Source: JAEZPW01 sp035629075 (GTDB lineage Bacteria > Acidobacteriota > Terriglobia > Terriglobales > Acidobacteriaceae). Taken from it: 64,000 nucleotides of DNA. Each line of letters starts with the position of its first letter. Position 1 is the first letter of the stretch. This document shows, one piece after another, positions 33,873-43,385 of the stretch. The stretch lies in assembly GCA_035629075.1 (NCBI GenBank), contig DASPIK010000094.1, positions 1 to 64,000 of the forward strand, given 5' to 3'. The position numbers and the translations under genes are program-made. The notes under the pieces are model-generated. The model had not been told where the DNA came from. It searched no databases and saw only the letters and a list, made by a program, of their open reading frames with translations.

Positions 33873-34271
33873 GTGCTTGGCGATAAGCGTCGATTCGTGT
33901 TCGTCATGGCTGTTGGTATTGGTTTGGTGGCGACTGCGGTTGCCACAACCATGATGCAAGGAGCGTCCGCAGTTCAACCCCCTATTCCCATGCCAACTCG
34001 CGAGAGCTTTCCCGTATATCTCGCTAGTGGCAAGGTGCTGAGGAATGCCCATGAAGTAGTAGGCCGCGTAACGGGACCAAGTCCCGCGACGGTCAAATTG
34101 AGCGGTGCCGCGAGGTTTACGAGCGCCGAAACATATTTTTGCACCGTTAGCAGCGGGGAGGGCGCTCAGAGCATGGGACCACAAGTGATCAATGTTGCCG
34201 GGGCAAGCTTTCGAATCGTTCATGCTGCTGGCGGACAGGCAGTCGTAACGTATCGGTGCATCGGCATGTGA
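33873..34271 (+). CDS. Small membrane-anchored or exported protein, unknown function
   Basis: 132 residues from a GTG at 33873 with GGAGG five bases before it. The frame is open upstream to a TTG at 33798. Residues about 7-28 (FVFVMAVGIGLVATAVATTMM) form a signal anchor. The rest (about 35-130) looks beta-rich with two cysteines (FCTVSSG and TYRCIG) near the end that could bond. I do not recognise a family. The TPR gene is convergent and 46 bases away. Confidence 0.65.
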   Translation: MLGDKRRFVFVMAVGIGLVATAVATTMMQGASAVQPPIPMPTRESFPVYLASGKVLRNAHEVVGRVTGPSPATVKLSGAARFTSAETYFCTVSSGEGAQSMGPQVINVAGASFRIVHAAGGQAVVTYRCIGM

Positions 34272-34316
34272 TCGTTTGCCGAGGTGAAGAATTCTTTGAT
34301 CGCGCAGCCAGCCGTC

Positions 34317-35696
34317 TCAGCGTGAAGTGGGAGGCGGCTGTGCTGCGGGCTGCTGAGAAGCTGGCTGCTGTGGTGGCGGCAGCGTCTGATCAGGAATCGT
34401 TTGGGGCTCAGCGTCCGGTTGGGCTTGTCCGCTGGGTTGCACGGAGGGCGTAGCTTGTGCCGGCTCGGCGGGGCTTGCGGAGGTTTCGTCCTGTGTGCCC
34501 GAATGGTTGGGCACGGGCGTGGCTTGCCTGTTCGCATCGGGATCGACTTGCTCGGTGGGTGCTGAAAGCTGCGTTGCCGGAGCAGCGGGTTCAGCCACCG
34601 GAGAGTTGTCACGACGCTTCAACTGGATCGGCCCGCCCTGGCGTGCGCGTGCCTCACGCTCTTGTGCCATGCGGGCCTCGATCTTCTGTTCACCGATGTC
34701 GGCGACCTCACCGACCCGCTTCCCCTCCATGTCTCGGCGGGTTGCAACAGAGACTTTCGCATCGCGGCGTTTGGCCTCAACAGCCTTTGCGTAGTAGAAA
34801 TCCGCAGTTTCCTGGTCTCCTTGTAGCTCGGCGAGGTACCCCATATTGTTCAGAGTGAAGGCGTCGTCCGGATCGAGCTCATAGGCTTGCTCGAAGTAGC
34901 GATGCGCAGCACGGCGGTCGTTTCGATTCATGGCCGAAACGCCCTGCAGGTTCAGGCGTGCCACTCGGGCCGACAGGCCCTGCTCCTTTTTCATCAGTTT
35001 GCGGAGCTTGTTCGCGTTGTCCTCCGCAACCCCGCTGATTGGCTCGCCACGCCAACCTTTGTTCACGGCGACCACGATAGGCTCGCTCGACCTGATCTGC
35101 GCGGCTGCGTTGTAATAGCTGAGGGCCGACTCCAGTTCGCCCTGTTTCTCCTTGGTATAGCCCATGTTGTTCAGTGTGAACGGGTTCTTGGCATCTAGCG
35201 AGATTGCCTTCTGCAACAGCAGGTCGGCCTCCGGAGCCCGGTCTTTCAGCAACAGACCTATCGCTTCTACGTTCAGCCGATTGACCTGCATTCCGGTGTC
35301 GGCGAAATTGCCCGCGACCACCGAAACAGGCTTGCCTTTCAGGCTTTGGTCGTTTGCAGCGTCGATGAGAGCGTCCGATTCCTGTTGAGATGCCAGATCG
35401 TAGTACCGTTGGGCACGCTCGACATCGCCCTCGAGTTCGGAAATATACCCCAAGTTGTTCAGCGTGAACGGGTCGTTTGGATCGAGCAGGTATGCCTTGT
35501 AGAAGAGTTTCTTAGCCTTGGCATAGTTATGGTTCTCGACAGCCTTTACACCGTCTCTGTTCAGTTGCTGAACGGGGGTTGGCTTGGAGCGCTTAGGCAG
35601 CTTGAGACGAATATCCTTCGCGTTCGCCGTGCCGAGTGCCAGCGTAAGAGTCAAGATGCCGATACCGAAAAAACGGCATAACGCTTGGTGCTGCAT
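34317..35696 (-). CDS. Exported TPR protein with three long repeated modules
   Basis: 459 residues from ATG 35696 with GGAGG before it. A signal peptide (about 1-26, ending in ANA) is followed by three homologous modules at about 44-125, 139-222 and 246-330. Each contains DPxxPFTLNNxGY, then ExxGDxExAxxYY and closes with a GKPVSxVA-like segment. The C-terminal 110 residues are rich in Pro, Gln and Ala and should be disordered. TPR modules bind partner proteins, probably in the periplasm. I do not recognise a named family beyond TPR. Confidence 0.82.
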   Translation of the reverse strand: MQHQALCRFFGIGILTLTLALGTANAKDIRLKLPKRSKPTPVQQLNRDGVKAVENHNYAKAKKLFYKAYLLDPNDPFTLNNLGYISELEGDVERAQRYYDLASQQESDALIDAANDQSLKGKPVSVVAGNFADTGMQVNRLNVEAIGLLLKDRAPEADLLLQKAISLDAKNPFTLNNMGYTKEKQGELESALSYYNAAAQIRSSEPIVVAVNKGWRGEPISGVAEDNANKLRKLMKKEQGLSARVARLNLQGVSAMNRNDRRAAHRYFEQAYELDPDDAFTLNNMGYLAELQGDQETADFYYAKAVEAKRRDAKVSVATRRDMEGKRVGEVADIGEQKIEARMAQEREARARQGGPIQLKRRDNSPVAEPAAPATQLSAPTEQVDPDANRQATPVPNHSGTQDETSASPAEPAQATPSVQPSGQAQPDAEPQTIPDQTLPPPQQPASQQPAAQPPPTSR

Positions 35697-35958
35697 GGAA
35701 CCTCCGCGGATGGATGGCCGCTTTGTATTTGGATGGCAACGAGAGAAACACGTTGCCAGAGTGGCAGGAGGAAGAAGCAGCGAAGAGTGTTCAGCTAGGG
35801 AGAACGGGCCCGAGTAGGAGGAATAAAGGCGATCCTCGTCTGCAACTCTCAAGCTGCAAGACGTACTACCCCGGCGTGCAGAACAGCATCCAAAGGCCTC
35901 TAGAACGTACTTGTTCTTCCGACGGCCTTATGGCCACTGGTCCGACGAACTCACGCCT

Positions 35959-36834
35959 ATGCGAAACCTGAAACTAATATTGGTGCTTGTAAGTCTTGCT
36001 GTAGTGGCTTGCGCGCAGAACATCGGCGCTGTGGGTGCGACACCCGCTTCTACTGGCGCTTCGTCAACGGCCGAGGCTGCGGCTCAGCAATCCCCGCCGG
36101 ATCCTCTGCTCGATGTGCCTCCACTTCCAAACACACAAGTAACTCTGGTCGGCGGCATTGTCACGGGTATCGACCGTGTCAAAAACAAGATCACGGTCGA
36201 GGCGTTCGGCGGGAAGAAGATGAAGATGTTCTTCGACGAGCGCTCGCACATCTACCGCGACGGAGTCGAAACCACGCAGCTCGGTATTAAGAAGGGCGAC
36301 AGAGTCTACGTGGACACGCAACTTGATGGCTCCGAGATTTTCGCGCGTAACATCCGGGTTCAAAACACGACCGGACCGGCGGATGCTCGCGGACAGCTTG
36401 TCAGCTACAATGCGAAACGGGGGACGATCGTGTTGCGCGACGAACTGTCAGCGCAGCCTGTGACGTTCCTGGTCGATTCCAAGACTACTGTCGCAGGCAA
36501 GGGGAACTCGATGGCGGACCTCGCGCCGGGTTCTCTTGTGACCATCCAGTTTTCGCCGGAAAGCCCCGACGGGGGCAAGGTGGAGCAGATTGTCATCGCG
36601 GCCCGTCCCGGAGAAACCTTCACTTTCGCAGGGAATGTGACTCATCTCGACCTTAGCAGGGGCATCATCGCGATCAAGAACCAGTCGGACGGAAAAACCT
36701 ATGATGTGGAATTCGATCCCCGCATCGTCAATGCTGAAGGATTGCTGGTTGGAGCAGAGGTGACGATCTCGGCGACGTTCGACGGTTCGGCGTATACGAC
36801 CCGGAACATCAATGTGGTCCAGGCAAGGCGGTGA
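35959..36834 (+). CDS. Exported DUF5666-like protein, possible lipoprotein
   Basis: 291 residues from ATG 35959. The signal sequence ends LAVVACAQN. VVAC can act as a lipobox, so it may be a lipoprotein with C18 or be cut by signal peptidase I. After a Ser/Thr/Ala-rich linker come repeated small beta units of about 70 residues (GGIVTGIDRVKNKITVEAFGG; GQLVSYNAKRGTIVLRDELS; GNVTHLDLSRGIIAIKNQSDG), as in DUF5666 proteins. These read as three OB-like barrels. Function unknown. It is followed by a bidirectional terminator. Confidence 0.78.
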   Translation: MRNLKLILVLVSLAVVACAQNIGAVGATPASTGASSTAEAAAQQSPPDPLLDVPPLPNTQVTLVGGIVTGIDRVKNKITVEAFGGKKMKMFFDERSHIYRDGVETTQLGIKKGDRVYVDTQLDGSEIFARNIRVQNTTGPADARGQLVSYNAKRGTIVLRDELSAQPVTFLVDSKTTVAGKGNSMADLAPGSLVTIQFSPESPDGGKVEQIVIAARPGETFTFAGNVTHLDLSRGIIAIKNQSDGKTYDVEFDPRIVNAEGLLVGAEVTISATFDGSAYTTRNINVVQARR

Positions 36835-36881
36835 ATCCATCTGAATCGGGTATAGAGCCCCCGACCTTTGCCGAAACGCAA

Positions 36882-36903
36882 AAACCAGCCAAAAGGCTGG
36901 TTT
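36882..36903. terminator. Bidirectional terminator between convergent genes
   Basis: AAACCAGCC (36882-36890) pairs with GGCTGGTTT (36895-36903) around AAAA. It serves the DUF5666-like gene and the convergent zinc-ribbon membrane gene. Confidence 0.75.
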
Positions 36904-36925
36904 CTGCGCGACATGAACGATTGCT

Positions 36926-37360
36926 TCACGCTGTTCGCTTGAGCAAAATACCGGCGGTGAACGCGACGAGTGCGGCCAGTAGCCATTCGATGCGCCATAT
37001 CTGTACGGCTTGCCAGTCCAGGACTGTAGATGCCGTGTAGATCATTCCAGTGATGACCGCCGCGAGCACGCACGCAATCCCAATGATGAACGCGACCAGC
37101 GACCCAACAGTGAGTCCCAAAGCGTTGGTGATCACGCGGAAATCGAGATAGCGGGTTAACGAATTGCCGGTGTACTCGGGTTGATAATCCCTTTCCGCTC
37201 CGCAAACATGACAGAAGCGCGAACCGACAACGAATTCAGAACTACATCGTGAGCACAGGTCTGTTTGCGGACGGATTTCCTGTAGCTCAGTGGCATGCGT
37301 CGGCGGACGCCAGTATTCCTGATCGGTATGACCGTTGATTTGATGTGCAGCGTCAGACAT
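36926..37360 (-). CDS. Zinc-ribbon membrane protein
   Basis: 144 residues from ATG 37360. A four-cysteine ribbon (C36, C39, C50, C53: CSRC and CHVC) lies in the soluble N-terminal half. Two membrane helices follow (about 83-106, GLTVGSLVAFIIGIACVLAAV, and 120-140). A basic KR precedes the last residue. It resembles the zinc_ribbon_2/DZANK-plus-membrane proteins common in acidobacteria. No function is known. Confidence 0.75.
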   Translation of the reverse strand: MSDAAHQINGHTDQEYWRPPTHATELQEIRPQTDLCSRCSSEFVVGSRFCHVCGAERDYQPEYTGNSLTRYLDFRVITNALGLTVGSLVAFIIGIACVLAAVITGMIYTASTVLDWQAVQIWRIEWLLAALVAFTAGILLKRTA

Positions 37361-37587
37361 GGGGCGACTCCGTCCTGCCAATGGGCAAGCGAACTGCCAA
37401 AAGCCGCCCCACGTAAGTTATTGCAATTTAAAGAATTCGGAAGATGTGCACTAGTGCCCAAAGCGGGGTCGGAAGTATTTACCGTGCATGCAACGGAATC
37501 GATGTAAAAAGTGGGCCAATGCCGGCTGAGTTGGCCAGACGGCAATTACACCCGCCACAGCACATGCCGGGAAGAAAAACACGAAAG

Positions 37588-37609
37588 TAGCCGGGCCGTA
37601 GCCCGGCTA
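37588..37609 (-). terminator. Terminator-like stem after the HTH gene
   Basis: TAGCCGGGC (37588-37596) pairs with GCCCGGCTA (37601-37609) around CGTA. It lies 20 bases after the stop of the minus-strand HTH gene and is followed on that strand by CTTTCGTGTTTTTC. Confidence 0.65.
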
Positions 37610-37629
37610 TCCAAAAACAGGGCCGGTAC

Positions 37630-37878
37630 TCAATTGCGCTTGGGCATCCGCACCACCTTAGGATTCGGGGTGCTCCGGTGCCAAAAACTGAGCAGAGTTA
37701 TGTCCGAAGGGGTGAACCTCAACTCTTCGGGACGCTGACTGCCATCGTTGAAAATATGCTCGTCGAGGAGCACGTGGAGTCGTGGAACGGAGATACCGAT
37801 CGCTTCGGCGGCCTCAGCTTCGGTGAAGAAATCTCTTACAGGTTTGGTCGTGTTCTGCATGAAGTGGCTCATCCCCAT
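37630..37878 (-). CDS. Small MerR/helix-turn-helix-like DNA-binding protein
   Basis: 82 residues. FFTEAEAAEAIGISVPRLHVLLDEHIF fits a winged or MerR-like helix-turn-helix, with FTPSDITLLSFW after it as in MerR-family N-terminal domains. No effector domain follows. MQNTTKPV (7th codon) is another possible start. It should bind DNA; target unknown. It is divergent from the TPR gene at 37995 with a 116-base gap, which it may control. Confidence 0.7.
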   Translation of the reverse strand: MGMSHFMQNTTKPVRDFFTEAEAAEAIGISVPRLHVLLDEHIFNDGSQRPEELRFTPSDITLLSFWHRSTPNPKVVRMPKRN

Positions 37879-37994
37879 TCCGCGGACAGCGTGCGTTCCG
37901 GGGGTCCTCTAACTGCGCGTCCTGGGTCGCAATAGTTTTGTAGTCCTTCTACTCTGGATGGAGAATCAGGTAAACTGCTCAACAGACCACAGCC

Positions 37995-39254
37995 ATGAAA
38001 CCTTACCGAAGTCTCTTTCGGACGGACGTGTATTACTGCGCAATCCTGATTTTTGTTTTAATAACCCTCAGTACCCAGGCCCGTGCTTCAAAACGCAACC
38101 CCGCCAAACCTTTCGCACTGCCAGTCCTCGTCAAACTCGGGAACGACCCGGTGACGCGTGCAGGATTTGAGCACTTCTACAATATGGAGTACGACAAGGC
38201 GATTCACGAATTCGAAATCGCACTCCAGCAACACCCGGACGATCCATTCGCCGTGAATCATCTCGCTTCGGGAGTGTTGTGGAAGGAGCTTTACCGGATC
38301 GGCGCATTGGACTCGGAACTCTATGCCAAGGATGAGTTCCTGGACAGCCGGCACTTTCCTCCTGACCCGAAGGTCCGGGAACGACTTAAGCAACTGCTCG
38401 ATCGCTCCCAAGCCTTATCAGAGGCGCGTTTGAAGGCAAACCCCAACGACGTCGATGCCCTTTATGCCCGTGGTGTGACAAAAGGTATGCGCGCGACATA
38501 CACGGGCATGGTGGACAGGTCGTGGTTCGCCGCCCTGCGCAGCACCATAGGGGCTCGCAGAGACCACGAACGGGTACTTGAACTGGACCCGAACTATAAC
38601 GACGCAAAGTTCATTGTTGGCGTACACCAATATGTGTTGGGCAGCGTTACCTGGGCAGTGAAGGTTGCCGCATCGGTGATTGGGCTTAGCGGAAACAGAA
38701 AGAAGGGGATTCAGTACCTTTACGAGGCAGCGAACGCCAGTGGAGAAACTAGCGTTGATGCCAAGATCGCACTGTCTCTGTTCCTGCGGCGGGAACAGCG
38801 CTACGGCGAAGCCATATCGCTTGTGCACGGGTTGATGACTTTGTTCCCGCGCAATTACCTTGTTGCGCTGGAACACGCGAACCTGCTCAATGCGGCTGGA
38901 CATGGGCCGGAGGCGATTGCGGCATTTCGCACCCTGCTCGAACTGGGCAAGGCAGGCAAGTTCCAGGATGCGAGGCTGGAGCAGGCTGCTTGGGGCCTTG
39001 GAGAAGCGCTCCGTGGACAACGAGATTTCGTCGGGGCGGCGCATGCCTACGACTCGGTTTGTGGTTACAAGCACGTTGATCCAGAGTTGATGGACCGTTC
39101 GAATTTGGCTGCGGGCGAAATGTACGACGTGCTCAATCAGCGCGAGCTTGCGCTCAAGAAGTATCAGGCCGTGGTGTCTTCCGCTGGCCGTTCGCCGCTG
39201 GCTGACACGGCTAAGAAGAGGCTGAAGAAGCCGTATCAGCTACCCCGGGGCTAG
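37995..39254 (+). CDS. Exported TPR protein
   Basis: 419 residues. A signal peptide covers about 1-32 (AILIFVLITLSTQARA). TPR motifs are seen from about 56 (AGFEHFYNMEYDKAIHEFEIALQQHPDDPFAVNHLASG), around 165-195, and from 250 to the end (FLRREQRYGEAISLVHGLMTLFPRN; FQDARLEQAAWGLGEALRGQRDFVGAAHAYDSV; LKKYQAVVSSAG). A hydrophobic stretch (about 215-230) may be a buried helix. It should be periplasmic or outer-membrane associated and bind partner proteins. Unlike the TPR gene at 34317 it lacks the repeated GKPVS modules. Confidence 0.82.
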   Translation: MKPYRSLFRTDVYYCAILIFVLITLSTQARASKRNPAKPFALPVLVKLGNDPVTRAGFEHFYNMEYDKAIHEFEIALQQHPDDPFAVNHLASGVLWKELYRIGALDSELYAKDEFLDSRHFPPDPKVRERLKQLLDRSQALSEARLKANPNDVDALYARGVTKGMRATYTGMVDRSWFAALRSTIGARRDHERVLELDPNYNDAKFIVGVHQYVLGSVTWAVKVAASVIGLSGNRKKGIQYLYEAANASGETSVDAKIALSLFLRREQRYGEAISLVHGLMTLFPRNYLVALEHANLLNAAGHGPEAIAAFRTLLELGKAGKFQDARLEQAAWGLGEALRGQRDFVGAAHAYDSVCGYKHVDPELMDRSNLAAGEMYDVLNQRELALKKYQAVVSSAGRSPLADTAKKRLKKPYQLPRG

Positions 39255-39368
39255 TGGCGGGGGAGCACGGACTGTGCCATAAACCAGGTCCGTGCCAGCG
39301 CTGATTTAGCGGGAACATCGTGCCTAGGTCTGCCGTATATGGTGGTAGGTCTGACAAGTGGAGGTGTC

Positions 39369-39692
39369 ATGTACTGCAATTATTGCGGCAAAGTAATCCA
39401 GGAAGATGCAAATCTCTGTGCGTACTGTGGTAAGCGCGTTACGGCTGTTGCAGCCCGGCGAAAGCTGGTCCGTCCGCGTGTGGGCCGCAAGGTGGCCGGA
39501 GTTTGCCTCGGGTTTGCCGAATACTTCGATCTGGACATCACCGTTATCCGGATTGTCTGGTTGCTGTTTGCGATTTTCGGATTCCCGTTCGGAGTTATCG
39601 CATACTTGGCAGCATGGGTCATCATGCCTGAGGAGCCGGAAGTGGTGTACATGACACCTCCGGAATCGCAGCGTGCGCCGGATCGCGTCTAG
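39369..39692 (+). CDS. Zinc-ribbon PspC-domain protein
   Basis: 107 residues from ATG 39369 with GGAGGT before it. An N-terminal ribbon has C3, C6, C17 and C20 (CNYC and CAYC). A PspC domain follows (about 31-92: RKVAGVCLGFAEYFDLDITVIRIVWLLFAIFG, then IAYLAAWVIMPEEP), with two hydrophobic stretches. PspC proteins sense membrane stress; the ribbon variant is common in several phyla. No other phage-shock gene is adjacent. dnaE begins about 100 bases downstream. Confidence 0.88.
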   Translation: MYCNYCGKVIQEDANLCAYCGKRVTAVAARRKLVRPRVGRKVAGVCLGFAEYFDLDITVIRIVWLLFAIFGFPFGVIAYLAAWVIMPEEPEVVYMTPPESQRAPDRV

Positions 39693-39795
39693 CACTCGAG
39701 TGCGACAAAGACACAGGCAAACGCCCCGCGTACTTTCTTCCCGAATACCCTTTCGCCAGCGGAGGTCTGGCATCTAGAATTAAGCCAGATCTCCA

Positions 39796-42700
39796 ATGGC
39801 TGACTTCGTTCATCTTCACCTGCACAGTGAGTATTCTCTGCTCGACGGCGCGAGCGACCTAGAGAAGTTGGTTGGCCGCGCTAAAGACCTCGGCATGCCC
39901 GCGGTAGCTGTCACCGATCACGGCAATGTCTTCGGGGCTGTTCACTTCACAAACTACGCCAAAGCCAAGGGCATAAAGCCGATCATCGGGTGCGAGCTGT
40001 ACATCTGCCAGAAGCCGGATCACAACATCGAGCGAATGGCCCCGGATGGCGACCAGTACAACCACTTGGTTGTCTTGGCGGAGACGGATGAAGGCTACCG
40101 GAACCTGGTGAAGATCGTCTCCGAGGCTTCGCTGCACGGCTTCTATTACAAGCCGCGAATCAGCAAGCAGTTCCTGGCGGAACACAGCAAAGGCCTGATC
40201 GGGCTATCGGCTTGTCTAAAGGGTGAGGTGGCCGAGAATCTGATGTACCAGAAGTATGAGGAGGCGAAAAAAGCCGCCGGTACTTTTAGCGAGATCTTCG
40301 GGGATAAGAACTTCTACATCGAGGTGCAAAATCAGGGGCTGCCGCAAGAGCAGCAAATTCTGCCAGCACAGTTCCGCCTTGCTAAAGAGCTCGGTCTGCC
40401 AACGGTCGCCACAAACGATAGTCACTATCTCTGCGAAGACGACGCTCACGCGCACGATGTATTGCTATGCGTTGGAACAGGGAAGTCGCTCAACGATTCA
40501 GATCGACTGAAGTTCCATGGCAACCAGTTCTTCATTAAGAGCGCGGAAGAAATGGCGCGTCTTTTCGGCGAAGTACCGGAGACGCTATCGAACACGCTGG
40601 CGATCGCCGAGCGCTGCAACGCCAAAATCGGCAAGGTCGAGTCGATTCCTGACTTCGCGGTTCCGCCGGGGTTCACGGCGGAGACCTACTTCGAGCACGT
40701 GGCTCGCGAAGGTTTCAAGCGGCGCATGGACGACGTTAGGCCGCGTCGCGAAAAGGGGTTGCTAAAGCATCCCGAGACCGAGTATCAGGCGCGTTTGGAC
40801 AAGGAACTCGACATCATCAAACGGATGAAGTATCCCGGCTATTTTCTTATCGTGTGGGACTTTATCCGCTACGGCAAGGATAACGGGATTCCTGTCGGCC
40901 CGGGCCGCGGGTCCGCCGCGGGCTCCTTGGTTGCTTGGTCAATGGGCATTACCGACGTCGACCCACTGCAAAACGAATTGCTGTTCGAGCGCTTCCTGAA
41001 TCCCGAGCGCGTGTCCATGCCTGATATCGACGTGGACTTCTGCATGAACCGCCGGGGCGAGGTCATCAAGTACGTAACTGAGAAGTACGGCCGTGAGAAC
41101 GTCGCCCAGATCATCACTTTCGGAACCATGGCCTGCAAAGCGGCCATCAAGGACGTCGGCCGGGTGCTCGAGGTTCCGTACTCCGACGTGGACCGTATAG
41201 CCAAGATGGTTCCGGCAACGCTTGGCATCACGATCGAGAAAGCGCTGGCGGAATCGCAGCAACTGCAGGAAGCCTACGAAAAAGAGCCGTGGGTCAAGGA
41301 ACTGCTCGACACGGCCAAGAGGCTCGAGGGTCTGGCGCGCAACCCCGGCGTCCATGCGGCGGGTGTGGTCATTTCGCCCAAGCCGCTCACGGACCTGGTT
41401 CCGGTGTTCAAGACAAAGAACGAGGAAATTGTGACCGCCTTCGATATGAAGGCGGTAGAGAAGCTAGGCCTTCTCAAGATGGACTTCCTCGGGCTCACGA
41501 CACTTACCATTCTCGACGACTGCTTGAAAATGATCGCGGCGCGCGAGGGCAAGGCGCTGGATCTCAAGAACATACCGCTTGATGATCAAGAAACGTATGA
41601 GAGAGTTTTCCATTCCGGCCTGACCAACGGCGTATTCCAGTTTGAATCGTCGGGCATGAGGGACGTGCTGCGACGCTACAAGCCGAACACAGTCGAGGAC
41701 CTTACTGCTTTGAACGCGCTGTACCGCCCGGGCCCGATCCAGGGCGGGATGATCGATGACTTCATTGAGCGAAAGTGGGGCCGCAGGAAGGTCGTGTATG
41801 ACCTCCCTGAACTGGAAGCGATCCTGAAAGAGACGCTGGGCGTCATCGTCTACCAGGAACAGGTGATGCAGATCGCCAACAAACTCGCCGGTTACTCGCT
41901 TGGCGATGCCGATCTGCTCCGGCGCGCAATGGGCAAGAAGATCGCCGAGGAAATGGCCAAGCAGCGCGAGCGGTTCACGCAAGGCGCGCTGGCGAACAGT
42001 CATCCTAAGGACAAGGTCGAAAAGATTTTCGACTTGATGGCCGAATTTGCGGGATACGGTTTCAATAAGTCGCACTCGGCTGCGTACGCCCTGCTCGCTT
42101 ATCAGACGGCCTACCTGAAGACGCACTACCCGGTCGAGTTTATGGCAGCGTTGCTGACTTCGGTGGCCAGCAGCACGGATGACGTCGTCAAGTACGTGAA
42201 CGAGTGCCGCGAAATGGGAATCGCGGTCGAACCGCCGGATGTCAATGTGAGCAATTCGCAGTTCACGCCGGATGGTCCGAACATTCGTTTCGGACTCGCG
42301 GCAGTAAAGAACGTTGGACACAACGCGATCGATTCAATTGTTGAGGGGCGAAAGAAGGCCGGGAGATTCGAAAGCATTTTCCAGTTTTGCGAAAACGTCG
42401 ATCTCCGTCTGCTGAACAAGCGTGTCTTGGAGTCGCTGGTCAAAGCCGGCGCGATGGACTCGTTCGGCGGCCGTTCGCAGCTGATGGCTGTGCTGGACAA
42501 GGCCATTGAACGCGCGCAGAAAAGCCAGCGCGACGCCGAATCGGGCCAGCACGGATTGTTCGGCATATTCGACGAAGAGCCCGGGGCCAACAACGGGAAC
42601 GGCAACGATAAGCTGCCAAACCTTCCGGAATGGGACCAAGCGCAGCGACTGGCGGGCGAGAAGGAAGTGCTCGGGTTTTTCATCACCGGCCACCCGCTGG

Positions 42701-43284
42701 ACAAATATCGTGACAAACTGCAAGACTTGCGGGCCATGACCGTGGAGGAGATCTGCGGGCTGAAGCAGAGTACGCCGAAGGGCGAGACCATAACGGCTGG
42801 CGGGGTCCTCAGTGGCGCGCGCATTGCGAAGTCCAAGAAAGGCGACATGTACGCCATGGCCACGCTGGAGGACATGACCGGATCCGTCGCGCTATTCGTT
42901 TTCTCGAAGGAGTTCGACAAGCTCAAGGACAAGATCCGCATGGAAGCACCCGTACTCGTAAAGGGCCAGGTGATGGTCGAGGAGGGCGCCAACCCGAAGA
43001 TAAGCTGCAGCGAGATTCTTGAACTGGATAAGGTTCAGCCAAAATTGCCCCGAAACATCCGGATTCGGATTGCGCTCGATGGGGCTACTGAGGCGGATGT
43101 GGATGCGCTTTATGCACTGTGCACCGACCGCAAGGGTGAGGCGAAGGTGTTGTTCGATATGGAGCGCAAAGGCGACTTCATGGTCGTTATGGAAGCTGAC
43201 GGATATAATGTCACGGCAGATAGGGCTTTCATCAGGCGCGTGGAAGAGTTGTTCGGTCCGCGCAGCGTGGTCGTGATCGACTGA
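39796..43284 (+). CDS. dnaE: DNA polymerase III subunit alpha
   Basis: 1162 residues, close to the E. coli length. The PHP domain starts at once (HLHLHSEYSLLDGASD). Catalytic aspartates lie in GSLVAWSMGITDVDPL...MPDIDVDFCMNRRGEVIKYV and later in KMDFLGLTTLT. The palm-finger blocks RNPGVHAAGVVI and MIDDFIERKWGRR, a helix-hairpin-helix region, and a C-terminal OB fold (about 960-1060: GGVLSGARIAKSKKGDMYAMATLED) are present. It is the replicative polymerase. TAGAAT at 39775-39780 may be the -10; no strong ribosome site is visible. Confidence 0.97.
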   Translation: MADFVHLHLHSEYSLLDGASDLEKLVGRAKDLGMPAVAVTDHGNVFGAVHFTNYAKAKGIKPIIGCELYICQKPDHNIERMAPDGDQYNHLVVLAETDEGYRNLVKIVSEASLHGFYYKPRISKQFLAEHSKGLIGLSACLKGEVAENLMYQKYEEAKKAAGTFSEIFGDKNFYIEVQNQGLPQEQQILPAQFRLAKELGLPTVATNDSHYLCEDDAHAHDVLLCVGTGKSLNDSDRLKFHGNQFFIKSAEEMARLFGEVPETLSNTLAIAERCNAKIGKVESIPDFAVPPGFTAETYFEHVAREGFKRRMDDVRPRREKGLLKHPETEYQARLDKELDIIKRMKYPGYFLIVWDFIRYGKDNGIPVGPGRGSAAGSLVAWSMGITDVDPLQNELLFERFLNPERVSMPDIDVDFCMNRRGEVIKYVTEKYGRENVAQIITFGTMACKAAIKDVGRVLEVPYSDVDRIAKMVPATLGITIEKALAESQQLQEAYEKEPWVKELLDTAKRLEGLARNPGVHAAGVVISPKPLTDLVPVFKTKNEEIVTAFDMKAVEKLGLLKMDFLGLTTLTILDDCLKMIAAREGKALDLKNIPLDDQETYERVFHSGLTNGVFQFESSGMRDVLRRYKPNTVEDLTALNALYRPGPIQGGMIDDFIERKWGRRKVVYDLPELEAILKETLGVIVYQEQVMQIANKLAGYSLGDADLLRRAMGKKIAEEMAKQRERFTQGALANSHPKDKVEKIFDLMAEFAGYGFNKSHSAAYALLAYQTAYLKTHYPVEFMAALLTSVASSTDDVVKYVNECREMGIAVEPPDVNVSNSQFTPDGPNIRFGLAAVKNVGHNAIDSIVEGRKKAGRFESIFQFCENVDLRLLNKRVLESLVKAGAMDSFGGRSQLMAVLDKAIERAQKSQRDAESGQHGLFGIFDEEPGANNGNGNDKLPNLPEWDQAQRLAGEKEVLGFFITGHPLDKYRDKLQDLRAMTVEEICGLKQSTPKGETITAGGVLSGARIAKSKKGDMYAMATLEDMTGSVALFVFSKEFDKLKDKIRMEAPVLVKGQVMVEEGANPKISCSEILELDKVQPKLPRNIRIRIALDGATEADVDALYALCTDRKGEAKVLFDMERKGDFMVVMEADGYNVTADRAFIRRVEELFGPRSVVVID

Positions 43285-43385
43285 TGTGGGTGTGGGGATT
43301 CGGGGGCTGCCGGTAGCGCCGCTCGCAGTAGATTTGCTTTCCGGCAAATAGACTCACGAAAGGGTGGCCGCAGGACCATTAGACG

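Noticed and set aside
41464..42992. Two long minus-strand frames opposite dnaE
   Set aside because: They are antisense to well-conserved polymerase motifs and show no protein family.
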